From assembly GCF_013416555.1 (NCBI RefSeq), contig NZ_JACCFG010000003.1:617985-681984 (forward strand): a stretch of 64,000 bases of DNA, read 5' to 3'. The position numbers were made by a program, and so were the translations under genes. Each line of letters begins with the position of its first letter. Position 1 is the stretch's first letter. The notes under the pieces were generated by a model. It saw nothing but the letters and a program-made list of their open reading frames with translations. It was not told the origin of the DNA and searched no databases. This DNA comes from Sphingomonas sp. R-74633 (GTDB lineage Bacteria; Pseudomonadota; Alphaproteobacteria; Sphingomonadales; Sphingomonadaceae). Positions 22,912 through 31,395 of this stretch are shown piece after piece.

Positions 22912-24348
22912 TTGATCCAGCTTGCCACCGCGCTTCCCGCAATTTCCGTGGGGCCCGTAAAGCCGAACGCCGCGATTTCCGTGGATGCGAGCGGCTTTGC
23001 GCTGGCCCTGGGAGCGCTGATGCCCAAGATCGCCGCGCCGGTTGTCGGCCTGCCGGGCAAGGCGGGCGACGCCGCGGTGCCGTTGCCGGAGGGGCAGGAT
23101 CTTGCCGAACCCGGCAAGGAATTGCCGGATGCGGTGCTGGGCCTTGACGGCAAGAGCGAGGATCAGCCCGAAGCCCAAGCCGATGGCGGCGACGATACGA
23201 GCGCCGAGGATGCGCCGCCGCCGCCTTTCGCTTGGTTCGCGATCGCCCCGCCACCCGCTGCCCAGCCGGAAGCCAAGGTCGAGGCGCCTGCCGGCGTGAC
23301 GATCGATACCGCTGGCAAGCGCGCGCGTCCCGACGTGCAGGTGCCGATTGTCGAGGCCGGCGAGACCAAGCCCGCCGAAGCGAAGACCGCCGCGCCGGCT
23401 ACCGTTAGCACGACTCCGCCGGTCATGCCCCAGGCCAAGCCGCAGCCGGCTCGCCGCGGCGACGTGCAACGCCAGCCCAAGGCGGACGCCACGGCGCCCG
23501 TCGATCCGGCGGAAGTGCCGGTGGTCGAAGCCGGCAGCGAAGCGCCCAAGGCGTCCAGCGACACCGACAAGGAAGCGGCTGCCCAGCCCGTTCTCGCCCA
23601 GCCGCCGCGCGAATTGCGCAAGGCCGCAGCCGATGCGCCCGTAGTCCGCATCGCGCTCGACAAGCCCGAGCCGCAGCAGAAGCTGTCGATCGCCGACATC
23701 ACCCAGAACCAGCGCCAGGCGGCAACCGCACCCGCCTCCCCTCCGCTCGCCGACCAGATCGTCGCCGCGTTCGAGCTGCCCCAAACGCGGACGTCGCGTG
23801 CGCCAGCGGAACCGCAGGTCGATCTCTCCACCGTGGCCGCGCCCGCCACCGGCACCCAGACCGTCGCGGCGGTCACGGCCACCGGCCAGGGCCAGGACGC
23901 CACGCTCGATACCCGTGACCAGCAATGGACCGCGAAGATGATCGACAAGATCGAGACGCTGCAGGGCGGCGGCCCGGTCCGCGAGACCCGGCTCAGCCTG
24001 ATGCCCGAGGGGCTCGGCAAGGTCGACATCTCGATCCGCCAGGACGATGCCGGCAGCCTCCACGTCCAGTTCAACACCGACACCCAGGCCGCGCGCCAGG
24101 TGATCGCCGATGCCCAGCCCAAGCTTGCCGAGATCGCGCAGGAGCGCGGCATCCGACTGGGCTCGACCAGCGTCGAATCCAACGCGTCGGGAACCAATGG
24201 GGGTACCGGCGCGGGCTCGAACACCAATCCGCAGATGAACCAGGGCCAGCGCAACGACGCGCAGCCCCAGCGCAACCAGCCTTCGGCGCCGCCCAGCGCG
24301 CGCCGCGAGGCCCAGTCTTCCACCAACAGCGATGAACGGGTCGCCTGA
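22912..24348 (+). CDS. fliK: FliK, hook-length control protein
   Basis: FliK measures the hook and switches export specificity through FlhB. The protein (478 residues from TTG 22912, with GGGGA 7 bp upstream; GTG 22885 is an alternative) has a long Pro/Ala/Glu-rich, disordered N-terminal region. A C-terminal Flg_hook domain lies at about 338-420, with the signature ETRLSLMPEGLGKVDISIRQ and QARQVIADAQPKLAEIAQER. The tail is rich in Asn, Gln and Ser. Position between fliJ and fliL agrees. The exact start is uncertain. Confidence 0.9.
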   Translation: MIQLATALPAISVGPVKPNAAISVDASGFALALGALMPKIAAPVVGLPGKAGDAAVPLPEGQDLAEPGKELPDAVLGLDGKSEDQPEAQADGGDDTSAEDAPPPPFAWFAIAPPPAAQPEAKVEAPAGVTIDTAGKRARPDVQVPIVEAGETKPAEAKTAAPATVSTTPPVMPQAKPQPARRGDVQRQPKADATAPVDPAEVPVVEAGSEAPKASSDTDKEAAAQPVLAQPPRELRKAAADAPVVRIALDKPEPQQKLSIADITQNQRQAATAPASPPLADQIVAAFELPQTRTSRAPAEPQVDLSTVAAPATGTQTVAAVTATGQGQDATLDTRDQQWTAKMIDKIETLQGGGPVRETRLSLMPEGLGKVDISIRQDDAGSLHVQFNTDTQAARQVIADAQPKLAEIAQERGIRLGSTSVESNASGTNGGTGAGSNTNPQMNQGQRNDAQPQRNQPSAPPSARREAQSSTNSDERVA

Positions 24349-24363
24349 GTTTCCCGGAGATAG

Positions 24364-24999
24364 ATGATGTCCGACACCAAGACCGATGGCGCCGCGGCGC
24401 CGAAGAAGAAAAAGGGCAAGCTGCTGCTGCTCGTCGGCGCACCCGTCGTGCTGCTCGGCGCCGGCGGCGGGGTCACCTTCTACGGCATGCAGGCCGGCTG
24501 GTTCAGCGCCGCGGCCCATGCCGAGGAGAATAACGACCCCAAGCTCGTCCCGAAGAGCGAGGAGAAGCGCGCCTCGGCCAAGGAAGCCGGCGAGGGCGGG
24601 CATGGCGGCGGCGAAGGCGAGGGCGGCGAAGCACCCGGCCATGGCGGCATGCCCACGCCAAAGGGCGAAGGCGGCGACAAATACGCCTCGACTTATTATC
24701 CGATGGAGAAGGAGTTCACCTCCAACCTCCAGGACAGCGTCCATTTCGTCCAGGTCGGCGTCGCCGTGTCGACGCCCTATGACGAGCGTGTTCTCGAGAA
24801 CATCAAGACGCATGAGATCGCGATCCGCTCGGCCATTTTGATGGCGCTGGGCGAGACGACCGAGGACGAAGTCTTCACCGCCGAGGGCAAGCGCCACATC
24901 CAGGACCGCCTGGCGAAGGCAATCAACGGCGTTTTGAAGGAAAAGGAAGGTTTTGGCGGGGTTAGTAACGTCTACTTTACCAATTTCATCGTTCAGTGA
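24364..24999 (+). CDS. fliL: FliL, flagellar basal-body associated protein
   Basis: FliL surrounds the stator at the motor. The 211-residue protein has a Lys-rich cytoplasmic start (PKKKKGK), one membrane helix at about 20-43, and a Gly/Glu/His-rich periplasmic linker at about 55-100. The conserved FliL domain with YYPMEKEFTSNLQDSVHFVQ follows, ending ...VSNVYFTNFIVQ. The linker is longer and more repetitive than in enterobacterial FliL (154 residues). It precedes fliM by 3 bp. Confidence 0.93.
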   Translation: MMSDTKTDGAAAPKKKKGKLLLLVGAPVVLLGAGGGVTFYGMQAGWFSAAAHAEENNDPKLVPKSEEKRASAKEAGEGGHGGGEGEGGEAPGHGGMPTPKGEGGDKYASTYYPMEKEFTSNLQDSVHFVQVGVAVSTPYDERVLENIKTHEIAIRSAILMALGETTEDEVFTAEGKRHIQDRLAKAINGVLKEKEGFGGVSNVYFTNFIVQ

Positions 25000-25002
25000 G
25001 AC

Positions 25003-25950
25003 ATGGTTAACAGCCCTTCACCAGACGGCTCGGCCGAACGGCGCGAACGCCCCCGGACCAGCGCGGAACACGCGCCGGCGCTGGGGACGGTCAATCTCAA
25101 TCCGTTCGGCGACCTGGTCACCCTGCAGCACCTGAGTGCGCGGCTCGCCAAGTCGTTAAAGGGTGCCTTTGAAGGGCTGCTGCGCAAGGACCTCCGCGCC
25201 TGGGCCGAGCCGCTCTCGGTCCAGCGCTTCGCCGATTACAAGGCCGAGCGTGGCGGCGCCCTCTCGGCCTGGCAGCCGCTGGCGATGGGTCCTGCCCGCG
25301 CCCGTGCCCAGTTCGTGCTCGATGCCGGGCTGGTCTTCGAGATGCTCGACGCCTTTTTCGGCGGCGACGGCGAAGCCTCGCACCCGCTGCCCACCGAATT
25401 CACGCCCGCCGCCGAAGCTTTGGTCGGCCGCCTCGCCCAGTCGGCCTCGGGGCTGCTCGACAAGGCCTGGGAGCCGCTTTCGCGCGTTGCCTTCCGCGCC
25501 GAGACCGCGGCCAATCTCGCCGCCGCGCCCGATCTCGCCAATGACGATCCGGTGGTCGTCACGCGCTTCGGCCTCGCCGCCGGCGAGGGCAAGCCGCATT
25601 TCTTCGACATTCTCTATCCCGTCGCCGCGCTCAAGCCGCACGGCGCCGCGCTGATGGTCAAGGTTCACGGGCCCAAGGAAGAGGTCGAGCCCGAATGGCG
25701 CTCGGGCCTCACCCGCGCAGTGATGGCAGTGACGCTGCCCGTCCGCTCGGTGCTCGCCGAACCGACCATGCAACTCGGCCGCCTGCTCGAGCTCAAGGAA
25801 GGCGACGTCATCCCGATCGATTTCGGTCCGGAGGTTCCGGTGATGGTGGCGAAGCGCCGCCTCGGCACCGGCCTTGTCGGCACCGCCAACGGCCGCGCCG
25901 CGGTCCGCCTCACCCAACTCGAACAGTTTAGCGCAGAGGACTTCCAATGA
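25003..25950 (+). CDS. fliM: FliM, rotor switch protein without the CheY-binding peptide
   Basis: FliM forms the C-ring with FliG and FliN. The 315-residue protein keeps the middle domain, with the FFGGDGE loop that contacts FliG at about 120-126, and the C-terminal SpoA-like domain (LGRLLELKEGDVIPIDFGPE). The N-terminal motif LSQxEIDALL, which binds phosphorylated CheY in other bacteria, is absent. The first 35 residues are instead polar and Arg/Pro-rich (NSPSPDGSAERRERPRTSAE). No upstream in-frame start exists because fliL ends 3 bp before. Confidence 0.92.
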   Translation: MVNSPSPDGSAERRERPRTSAEHAPALGTVNLNPFGDLVTLQHLSARLAKSLKGAFEGLLRKDLRAWAEPLSVQRFADYKAERGGALSAWQPLAMGPARARAQFVLDAGLVFEMLDAFFGGDGEASHPLPTEFTPAAEALVGRLAQSASGLLDKAWEPLSRVAFRAETAANLAAAPDLANDDPVVVTRFGLAAGEGKPHFFDILYPVAALKPHGAALMVKVHGPKEEVEPEWRSGLTRAVMAVTLPVRSVLAEPTMQLGRLLELKEGDVIPIDFGPEVPVMVAKRRLGTGLVGTANGRAAVRLTQLEQFSAEDFQ

Positions 25951-26243
25951 ACGACATGACGGCCAATTTTCAGGCCGACACGGCGCTGGCGGCCAATTTC
26001 CGGCTGCTGCAGGACGTCGATGTCAAGCTGACCGTCGAGATCGGTTCGACCCGCCTGACCCTGCGCGAGCTGCTCGCGCTCGGCGAGGAGAGCGTGATCG
26101 AGCTCGACCGCGACGCCAATGAGCTGCTCGACGTGTTCGTCAACGGCACGCTGATCGGCCGCGGCGAAGTCGTCACGGTCGGCGAGAAGTTCGGCGTGCG
26201 GATGACCGAGTTGGTCAGCCCGGACAAGCGCGCGGGCCGCTAA
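25947..26243 (+). CDS. fliN: FliN, rotor switch protein
   Basis: This 98-residue protein is one SpoA domain: LLQDVDVKLTVEIGSTRLTL, ELLALGEESVIELDRDANEL and VFVNGTLIGRGEVVTVGEKF are the classical FliN blocks. FliN forms the lower C-ring and receives export complexes through FliH. The N-terminal extension is short. It overlaps fliM by 4 bp and is followed by fliO after 1 bp. Confidence 0.97.
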   Translation: MNDMTANFQADTALAANFRLLQDVDVKLTVEIGSTRLTLRELLALGEESVIELDRDANELLDVFVNGTLIGRGEVVTVGEKFGVRMTELVSPDKRAGR

Positions 26244-26244
26244 C

Positions 26245-26508
26245 ATGACCTGGTACATCATCAAGCTGATCGTACTGCTGCCGCTCGTCTGCGGTCTGCT
26301 GGTCGGTTGCCTCTATGCCTGGCGCAAGCTCGAATCGCGGCTGCCCAAGAATCAGCAGACCCGCATGGTGCAGCTCAAGGAGACGATGATGCTCTCCCCG
26401 GGCCTACGTCTCGCGGTGCTCGAGTTCGAAGGGCAGAAGCTGCTCGTCTCGGTGAGCCGCAGCGGTGTCACGCTCGTGGACAAGCAGGCCCAAGGGCAGG
26501 CAGAGTGA
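26245..26508 (+). CDS. fliO: FliO-like export component
   Basis: The 87-residue protein has one N-terminal membrane helix (WYIIKLIVLLPLVCGLLVGC) and a short cytoplasmic domain with LSPGLRLAVLEFEGQKLLVS, as in FliO, which helps FliP assemble. FliO proteins are short and weakly conserved; the position directly before fliP with a 1 bp overlap is strong support. Confidence 0.87.
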   Translation: MTWYIIKLIVLLPLVCGLLVGCLYAWRKLESRLPKNQQTRMVQLKETMMLSPGLRLAVLEFEGQKLLVSVSRSGVTLVDKQAQGQAE

Positions 26509-27338
26509 TGATGCGCGCCGTCATCCCGGCCCCGCGCACGATCGGTGGGCGCGCCGCGGTCTTTATCGGGCTGCTCGCCTTCCTCGTCCTCTTCGCCTTC
26601 CCGGCCTTCGCGCAGGGCGCGGCGCCGGTAGTGCCGACTCCGGTCGCCACCCCGGGCGTGGGCGAGGCGGTCGACCGCGCACTCGGCGATCTTGGCGGTG
26701 GCAATGCGCCGCTCAGCCTGTCGCTGCAGGTCCTCATCATCATGGGGCTGCTCTCGGTTCTGCCGGGCATCCTGCTGATGATGACCAGCTTCACGCGGAT
26801 CCTCATCGTGCTGTCGCTGCTCCGTCAGGCCCTCGGCCTCCAGCAGACTCCGCCGAACCAGGTGCTGATCGGCCTAGCGCTGTTCCTCAGCTTCTTCGTG
26901 ATGGCGCCGACGCTGACCACGATGAACACCACCGCGATCCAGCCTTATTCGGCCGGCAAGATCGGCGCGAGCGAGATGATCGCCAAGTCGGGCGACGCGC
27001 TCCACGGCTTCATGATCAAGCAGACCCGCACCAAGGACGTCACCATGTTCGCCGGTCTGGCCAAGAGCGGCCCCTATGCGAAGCCGCAGGACGTGCCCTT
27101 CTCGGTGCTGCTCCCCGCCTTCGTGACCAGCGAGTTGAAGACCGCCTTCCAGATCGGCTTCCTCATCTTCCTGCCCTTCATCGTCATCGATCTCGTCGTC
27201 GCCACCGTGCTGATGGCGCTGGGCATGATGATGATGTCGCCAACGATCATCTCGCTGCCCTTCAAGCTGCTGCTCTTCGTCCTGGTCGACGGATGGGCGC
27301 TGACGATGGGTTCGCTTGCCTCGAGCTTCGTGAGTTAG
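26508..27338 (+). CDS. fliP: FliP, export-gate membrane protein
   Basis: FliP is a core channel subunit of the flagellar type III gate. The 276-residue protein has a cleavable signal peptide (cut near AFA-Q, residue 35), then membrane helices with the family signatures MTSFTRILIVLSLLRQALGL and PPNQVLIGLALFLSFFVMAP. The C-terminal block VLLPAFVTSELKTAFQIGFL is also present. The start ATG 26508 overlaps the fliO stop; ATG 26511 is equally possible. Confidence 0.97.
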   Translation: MMRAVIPAPRTIGGRAAVFIGLLAFLVLFAFPAFAQGAAPVVPTPVATPGVGEAVDRALGDLGGGNAPLSLSLQVLIIMGLLSVLPGILLMMTSFTRILIVLSLLRQALGLQQTPPNQVLIGLALFLSFFVMAPTLTTMNTTAIQPYSAGKIGASEMIAKSGDALHGFMIKQTRTKDVTMFAGLAKSGPYAKPQDVPFSVLLPAFVTSELKTAFQIGFLIFLPFIVIDLVVATVLMALGMMMMSPTIISLPFKLLLFVLVDGWALTMGSLASSFVS

Positions 27339-27340
27339 CC

Positions 27341-27610
27341 ATGGACGCCGATTATTTCCTCACCGTCGGCCGCGAGGCGATGTGGGTGCTGGCGCTTGCC
27401 GCCACCCCGATCCTCGTGCCGGCGCTGCTCGCGGGCCTCGTCCTCGGCATGGTCCAGGCGGCCACGTCGATCCAGGAGCAGACGCTCACTTTCGTGCCCA
27501 AGCTGATCGTGGTCGGGCTCAGCCTGATCATCTTCGGCTCGATGATCCTCGGGCTGCTCGGCGATTTCACGGTGAGCATCTTCGAGCGCATTCCGGATCT
27601 GGTGAAGTAA
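27341..27610 (+). CDS. fliQ: FliQ, export-gate membrane protein
   Basis: The 89-residue protein has two membrane helices and the conserved blocks PILVPALLAGLVLGMVQAAT and SIQEQTLTFVPKL, which are diagnostic of FliQ. It forms the outer part of the FliPQR channel. The start ATG at 27341 lies 2 bp after fliP. The size equals E. coli FliQ (89 residues). Confidence 0.97.
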   Translation: MDADYFLTVGREAMWVLALAATPILVPALLAGLVLGMVQAATSIQEQTLTFVPKLIVVGLSLIIFGSMILGLLGDFTVSIFERIPDLVK

Positions 27611-27617
27611 TCTAGCG

Positions 27618-28391
27618 ATGATGATGGGCTTCGGCCTCTCGATCGAGCCGCAGCTCTGGGCGCTCCTGTTCGCCATGGTGCGGGTGGGCGCGGCGTTCAT
27701 CGCGGCGCCGGTGTTCAGCAACATGGCGATCCCGCTGCCGGCGCGTATCGCGCTCACCGGCGCGATCGGCGTGCTGGCGATGAATGTCGCGCACATCACC
27801 CCGCCCGCCGAGATCTTCTCGCTCACCACCTTCCTGGCTGTCGCCGCCGAAGCACTGATCGGCCTTGCCATGGGCTTCGTGCTCCAGGTCGCCTTCGCCG
27901 CGCCGATGGTGGCGAGCGAAGTCATCTCGATGTCGATGGGCCTGGGCTTCGCCAACACGGTCGACCCGACCGTCGGCCATCCCACGCCTGCGATCGGCAC
28001 CTTCCTGTCGCTGATGCTCACGCTGCTCTTCCTCGCGGTCGACGGCCATCTGGTCCTCGTCGACCTGGTGGTGCGCAGCTATGCCGTCATGCCCCCCGGG
28101 ACGTGGATCGCGCCCGAGCGGCTGCTCGGCATCGCGATGTTCGGCGGCTATACTTTCCTTGCCGGCCTTCTGCTCTCGCTGCCGATCGGCTTCCTGCTGC
28201 TCTGCCTCAATCTGATCGTCGGCATGCTCAGCCGCGCCGCGCCCGCGCTCAACCTGTTCGCGGTGGGCCTGCCCGCCAGCCTGTTGTTCGGCGTGGTCGC
28301 AATGCTGCTCGCGCTGCCTGCGATGGGGGATTATCTCGTCGTCATCGTCCGTGAAGCGCTCACGATGATGCCCCAGCTGGTGCTCGGCTGA
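27618..28391 (+). CDS. fliR: FliR, export-gate membrane protein
   Basis: The 257-residue, strongly hydrophobic protein has about six predicted membrane helices and the FliR blocks MVRVGAAFIAAPVFSNMAIP and LGFANTVDPTVGHPTPAIGT. It completes the FliPQR export channel. It follows fliQ by 7 bp and overlaps flhB by 1 bp (TGATG). Confidence 0.97.
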   Translation: MMMGFGLSIEPQLWALLFAMVRVGAAFIAAPVFSNMAIPLPARIALTGAIGVLAMNVAHITPPAEIFSLTTFLAVAAEALIGLAMGFVLQVAFAAPMVASEVISMSMGLGFANTVDPTVGHPTPAIGTFLSLMLTLLFLAVDGHLVLVDLVVRSYAVMPPGTWIAPERLLGIAMFGGYTFLAGLLLSLPIGFLLLCLNLIVGMLSRAAPALNLFAVGLPASLLFGVVAMLLALPAMGDYLVVIVREALTMMPQLVLG

Positions 28392-29527
28392 TGTCGGAGT
28401 CCGCTGGCGAAAAGACAGAAGCCCCAACAGCCAAGCGCAAACGCAAGGCGCAAGAAGAAGGCCAGATACTCAGCTCGAAGGACTTCGGCACTGCGCTGAT
28501 CGTCCTTCTCGGCTGTTCCTGGATGGCGATGTTCGGACCCTCGCTGGTCCGCGCGTGCAAGGAAGTGATGGTCGGCAGCTTCACCTTCGGGGTGGCGGAT
28601 GTCGAGGATTTCGAGCCCTGGCGCCCGCTCATGGAAGCCGGCTGGAAGTTGGCGCTGCCGATCGGCGCGCTGCTGCTCGTCGCGGTGGTCGGCGCGGTGC
28701 TCAGCCATGCCGGGCTCGCCGGGCTGCGCTGGAACTCCGGGCTGTTCGCGCCCAAGGCTTCGCGCGTGAACCCGGCCTCGGGTCTGGCGCGGATGTTCGG
28801 CCCCAATGGCTGGATCGAGCTTGGCAAGGGCCTGCTCAAGGTCACCTTGCTCGGCAGCATCGGCACCTGGCTGCTCTGGTCGATGACTCAGCGTTCGCTC
28901 GGGCTGGTCGAGGCCGATCTGCACGGCGCGATCGGCGCGATGGGCGGCGAGTTCATCCACCTTCTCTTCGTCATGGCGGGCGGGCTGTTGCTCATCGCCG
29001 GCATCGACCTGCCGATCCAGATCATCCGCCACATGAACCGGCTGCGCATGAGCAAGCAGGAAGTGAAGGACGAGCACAAGGAAGCCGAAGGCTCGCCCGA
29101 GGCCAAGCAGGCGCAGCGCCAGCGTGCCCGCCAGATCCTCAAGGGCGGCTTCCGCAAGTCGGTCGCCACCGCGAACGTAGTGATCACCAACCCGACGCAC
29201 TTCGCCGTCGCGCTGCGCTACGAACCGGGCAAGGACCAGGTGCCGGTGCTGGTCGCAAAAGGGCGCGGTGCGACAGCTTTGGCGATCCGCGAACTGGCCG
29301 GTGAGCTCGACGTGCCGATCCTCGAATATCCGCAGCTCGCCCGCGCGGTCTATTACACCAGCAAGGAAAACCAGGAGATCCGCGACGATCTCTACATGGC
29401 GGTCGCCACCGTGCTCGCCTTCGTTTTCCAGCTCAGCAAGCGCGCCGGCGCGGTCATGCCGGCGATCACCGTGCCCGAGACGGCACTTTTCGACGAACAC
29501 GGCCGCAAACAGGCGCGCGCGCACTAA
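28391..29527 (+). CDS. flhB: FlhB, export-gate substrate-specificity switch
   Basis: FlhB changes export from rod/hook to filament substrates after autocleavage. The 378-residue protein has a polar N-terminus (EKTEAPTAKRKRKAQEEGQI), four membrane helices, and a cytoplasmic domain with the intact autocleavage site NPTH at 267-270 (VVITNPTHFAVALRY). Its stop codon TAA lies within the TAAA of the candidate fliD promoter. It is the last gene of the large flbD-flhB operon. Confidence 0.97.
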   Translation: MSESAGEKTEAPTAKRKRKAQEEGQILSSKDFGTALIVLLGCSWMAMFGPSLVRACKEVMVGSFTFGVADVEDFEPWRPLMEAGWKLALPIGALLLVAVVGAVLSHAGLAGLRWNSGLFAPKASRVNPASGLARMFGPNGWIELGKGLLKVTLLGSIGTWLLWSMTQRSLGLVEADLHGAIGAMGGEFIHLLFVMAGGLLLIAGIDLPIQIIRHMNRLRMSKQEVKDEHKEAEGSPEAKQAQRQRARQILKGGFRKSVATANVVITNPTHFAVALRYEPGKDQVPVLVAKGRGATALAIRELAGELDVPILEYPQLARAVYYTSKENQEIRDDLYMAVATVLAFVFQLSKRAGAVMPAITVPETALFDEHGRKQARAH

Positions 29528-29551
29528 AATCTGCGCGGCGGCGGCCGTTTA
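29525..29551 (+). promoter_or_regulatory. Sigma-28 promoter of fliDS
   Basis: TAAA (29525-29528), a 15 bp spacer, then GCCGTTTA (29544-29551) matches TAAA-N15-GCCGATAA at 10 of 12 positions. The predicted start near 29558 leaves about 18 nt before fliD. It is the best of the three FliA-type sites in this window. The -35 element overlaps the flhB stop codon. Confidence 0.7.
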
Positions 29552-29575
29552 ACGAAGAGAGCAGGGGGAACGAAG

Positions 29576-30997
29576 ATGGCCGTCGAATCGATCGCAAAGA
29601 CGCTGGGCACCGGATCCGGGATCGACACCAATGCGCTGGTCGAGTCGCTGGTCACCAATGCCTATGCCAACAAGAACCACACGCTCACGACCCAGAACGA
29701 TGCGCTGACCGCGCAGATCTCGGCGATCGGCATGCTCAAGAGCAACATCAGCGATTTCGCCTCCGCGCTGACTTCGTTGACCGGCTCGGGTTCGCTCGCG
29801 ACTCAGCCGACCAGCTCGAACTCCGGCATCCTCAGCATCACCCGCCTGCCCGGCGCCGACCTTGCCGGTCTCAGTGCGACGGTGGAAGTCCGCCAGCTCG
29901 CCCAAGGCCAGGTGACCAGCTCGCAGCTGTTCAGCGGGGGCAGCGGCACCACGATCGGCACCGGCAAGCTCACCGTCTCCTTCGGCACCGGCACCGTCAC
30001 CGACGGCGCGATGACGGATTTCACCCAAGGGCCCGCCGCTTCGATCGATATCGATATCGATTCGACGCACACGACGCTCAAGGGCATCGCCGACGCGATC
30101 AACGCCAAGAAGGCCGGTGTCACGGCCTCGATCCTCAGCGACAATAATGGCGCGCGCCTCGTGCTGAAGAGCGCGACCGGCGCCTCGCAGGCATTCACAC
30201 TCAGCGGCACCGGCGATCTCTCCGCGCTCAATGTCGGCGTCGGGAGCGCCTCCTCTGTCAACCAGGTCGCGCAGGACGCGCGCGTGGCGATGGACGGAGT
30301 CGAGGCGAAATACCCGACCAACAGCATTTCGGGCCTCATCCCGGGCGCGCGGATCGATCTCGTCGCCGCTTCGGTCGGCACCAAGGTGGCGATCGGCGCC
30401 GCCGCGCCGACTACGGCGATCAGCCAGGCGGTCAGCAACTTCGTCGACACCTACAACCAGGTGCTCAAGGCGGTGACCGACGCGACCAACCCAATCAGCG
30501 GGCCGTTGCGCACCGATCCGGCGGCGAAGGACCTGCTGCGCCAGCTCAAGGGGCTGACGCTGACCGAGCTGATCCCCGGCGCCACTGACGACGTGCCCCA
30601 CAAGCTCGCCGATATCGGCGTGAAGACCAACCGCGACGGCAGCCTCTCGGTCGATTCAGCGCGTCTGTCCAAGGTGCTGTCGACCTATCCGGACGATGTC
30701 GAGGCGATTTTCGGCGAGAGTGCCGGCATCAGCAAGGCGCTGTCGACGCTCGTCGCCACCGCGATCGGCAGCAGCACCTCCGGCAAGGAAACCGGCCTCG
30801 CCTCGAGCACGGCTACCTATACCAAGCAGCAGGACAAGATTGCGCAACAGCAGGACAAGGTGACCACCGATAGCGCGGCGATGACCGAGCGGATGACCCA
30901 GCAGTTCGCCGCGATGGATGCCAAGGTGGCGGCCTATAAGTCGACCCAGAGCTTCCTCACCCAGCAGATCGCAGCCTGGAACGCGCAGAACAACTGA
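29576..30997 (+). CDS. fliD: FliD, filament cap protein
   Basis: The 473-residue protein begins with the FliD N-terminal domain (GTGSGIDTNALVESLVTNAY). Its C-terminal coiled-coil block follows, with AATKLADIG-like DVPHKLADIGVKTNRDGSLS and YTKQQDKIAQQQDKVTTDSA, and ends ...FLTQQIAAWNAQNN. FliD caps the filament and inserts flagellin subunits. The central part is variable. It overlaps fliS by 1 bp. The gene lies behind its own sigma-28 promoter, as expected for a late gene. Confidence 0.95.
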   Translation: MAVESIAKTLGTGSGIDTNALVESLVTNAYANKNHTLTTQNDALTAQISAIGMLKSNISDFASALTSLTGSGSLATQPTSSNSGILSITRLPGADLAGLSATVEVRQLAQGQVTSSQLFSGGSGTTIGTGKLTVSFGTGTVTDGAMTDFTQGPAASIDIDIDSTHTTLKGIADAINAKKAGVTASILSDNNGARLVLKSATGASQAFTLSGTGDLSALNVGVGSASSVNQVAQDARVAMDGVEAKYPTNSISGLIPGARIDLVAASVGTKVAIGAAAPTTAISQAVSNFVDTYNQVLKAVTDATNPISGPLRTDPAAKDLLRQLKGLTLTELIPGATDDVPHKLADIGVKTNRDGSLSVDSARLSKVLSTYPDDVEAIFGESAGISKALSTLVATAIGSSTSGKETGLASSTATYTKQQDKIAQQQDKVTTDSAAMTERMTQQFAAMDAKVAAYKSTQSFLTQQIAAWNAQNN

Positions 30998-31395
30998 TGC
31001 GCTACGCTTCGGCTCTCGCCGCCAATCCGGCGGCCACCTATCGCCAGATCGATCTGGTCGGCCGCGGCGCCGGCGGCGATCCGCATGCGCTGGTCGGCCT
31101 GCTCTACGAGGAAGGCGTGGCTGCGCTGCGCACCGCTGCCTGGGCCGCCGAGCGCGGCAATTATGCGGTCAAGGGCGAGCGCGTGGCACGGGCTACCGCA
31201 GTGCTGTTCGCGCTCGAGGCGGGGCTTGATTTCGACAAGGGCGGCGACGTCGCGAAGACGCTGGGCACCTTCTACTACGGGCTGCGCGGCGAGATATTGC
31301 AGGCGGCCACCGGCATCGATCCCGCACCGTTCCGGACGGCGGCCGACAGCCTCGAGGAAATCGCCAAGGCCTGGAACAGCCTCAAGGCTGGTTAA
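30997..31395 (+). CDS. fliS: FliS, flagellin export chaperone
   Basis: The 132-residue protein matches FliS: NPAATYRQIDLVGRGAGGDP is the conserved N-terminal substrate-binding region, and DPHALVGLLYEEGVAALRTA with the KGERVARATAVLFALEAGLD block forms the helical core. FliS prevents early polymerisation of flagellin in the cytoplasm. It is translationally coupled to fliD. Its stop codon overlaps that of the convergent CoA-transferase gene in the palindrome TTAA (31392-31395). Confidence 0.93.
   Translation: MRYASALAANPAATYRQIDLVGRGAGGDPHALVGLLYEEGVAALRTAAWAAERGNYAVKGERVARATAVLFALEAGLDFDKGGDVAKTLGTFYYGLRGEILQAATGIDPAPFRTAADSLEEIAKAWNSLKAG

Noticed and set aside
22813..24897. 694-codon minus-strand frame over fliK and fliL
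   Set aside because: Shadow frame opposite the Pro/Ala-rich fliK; the product is Arg/Gly/Leu-rich without recognisable fold.
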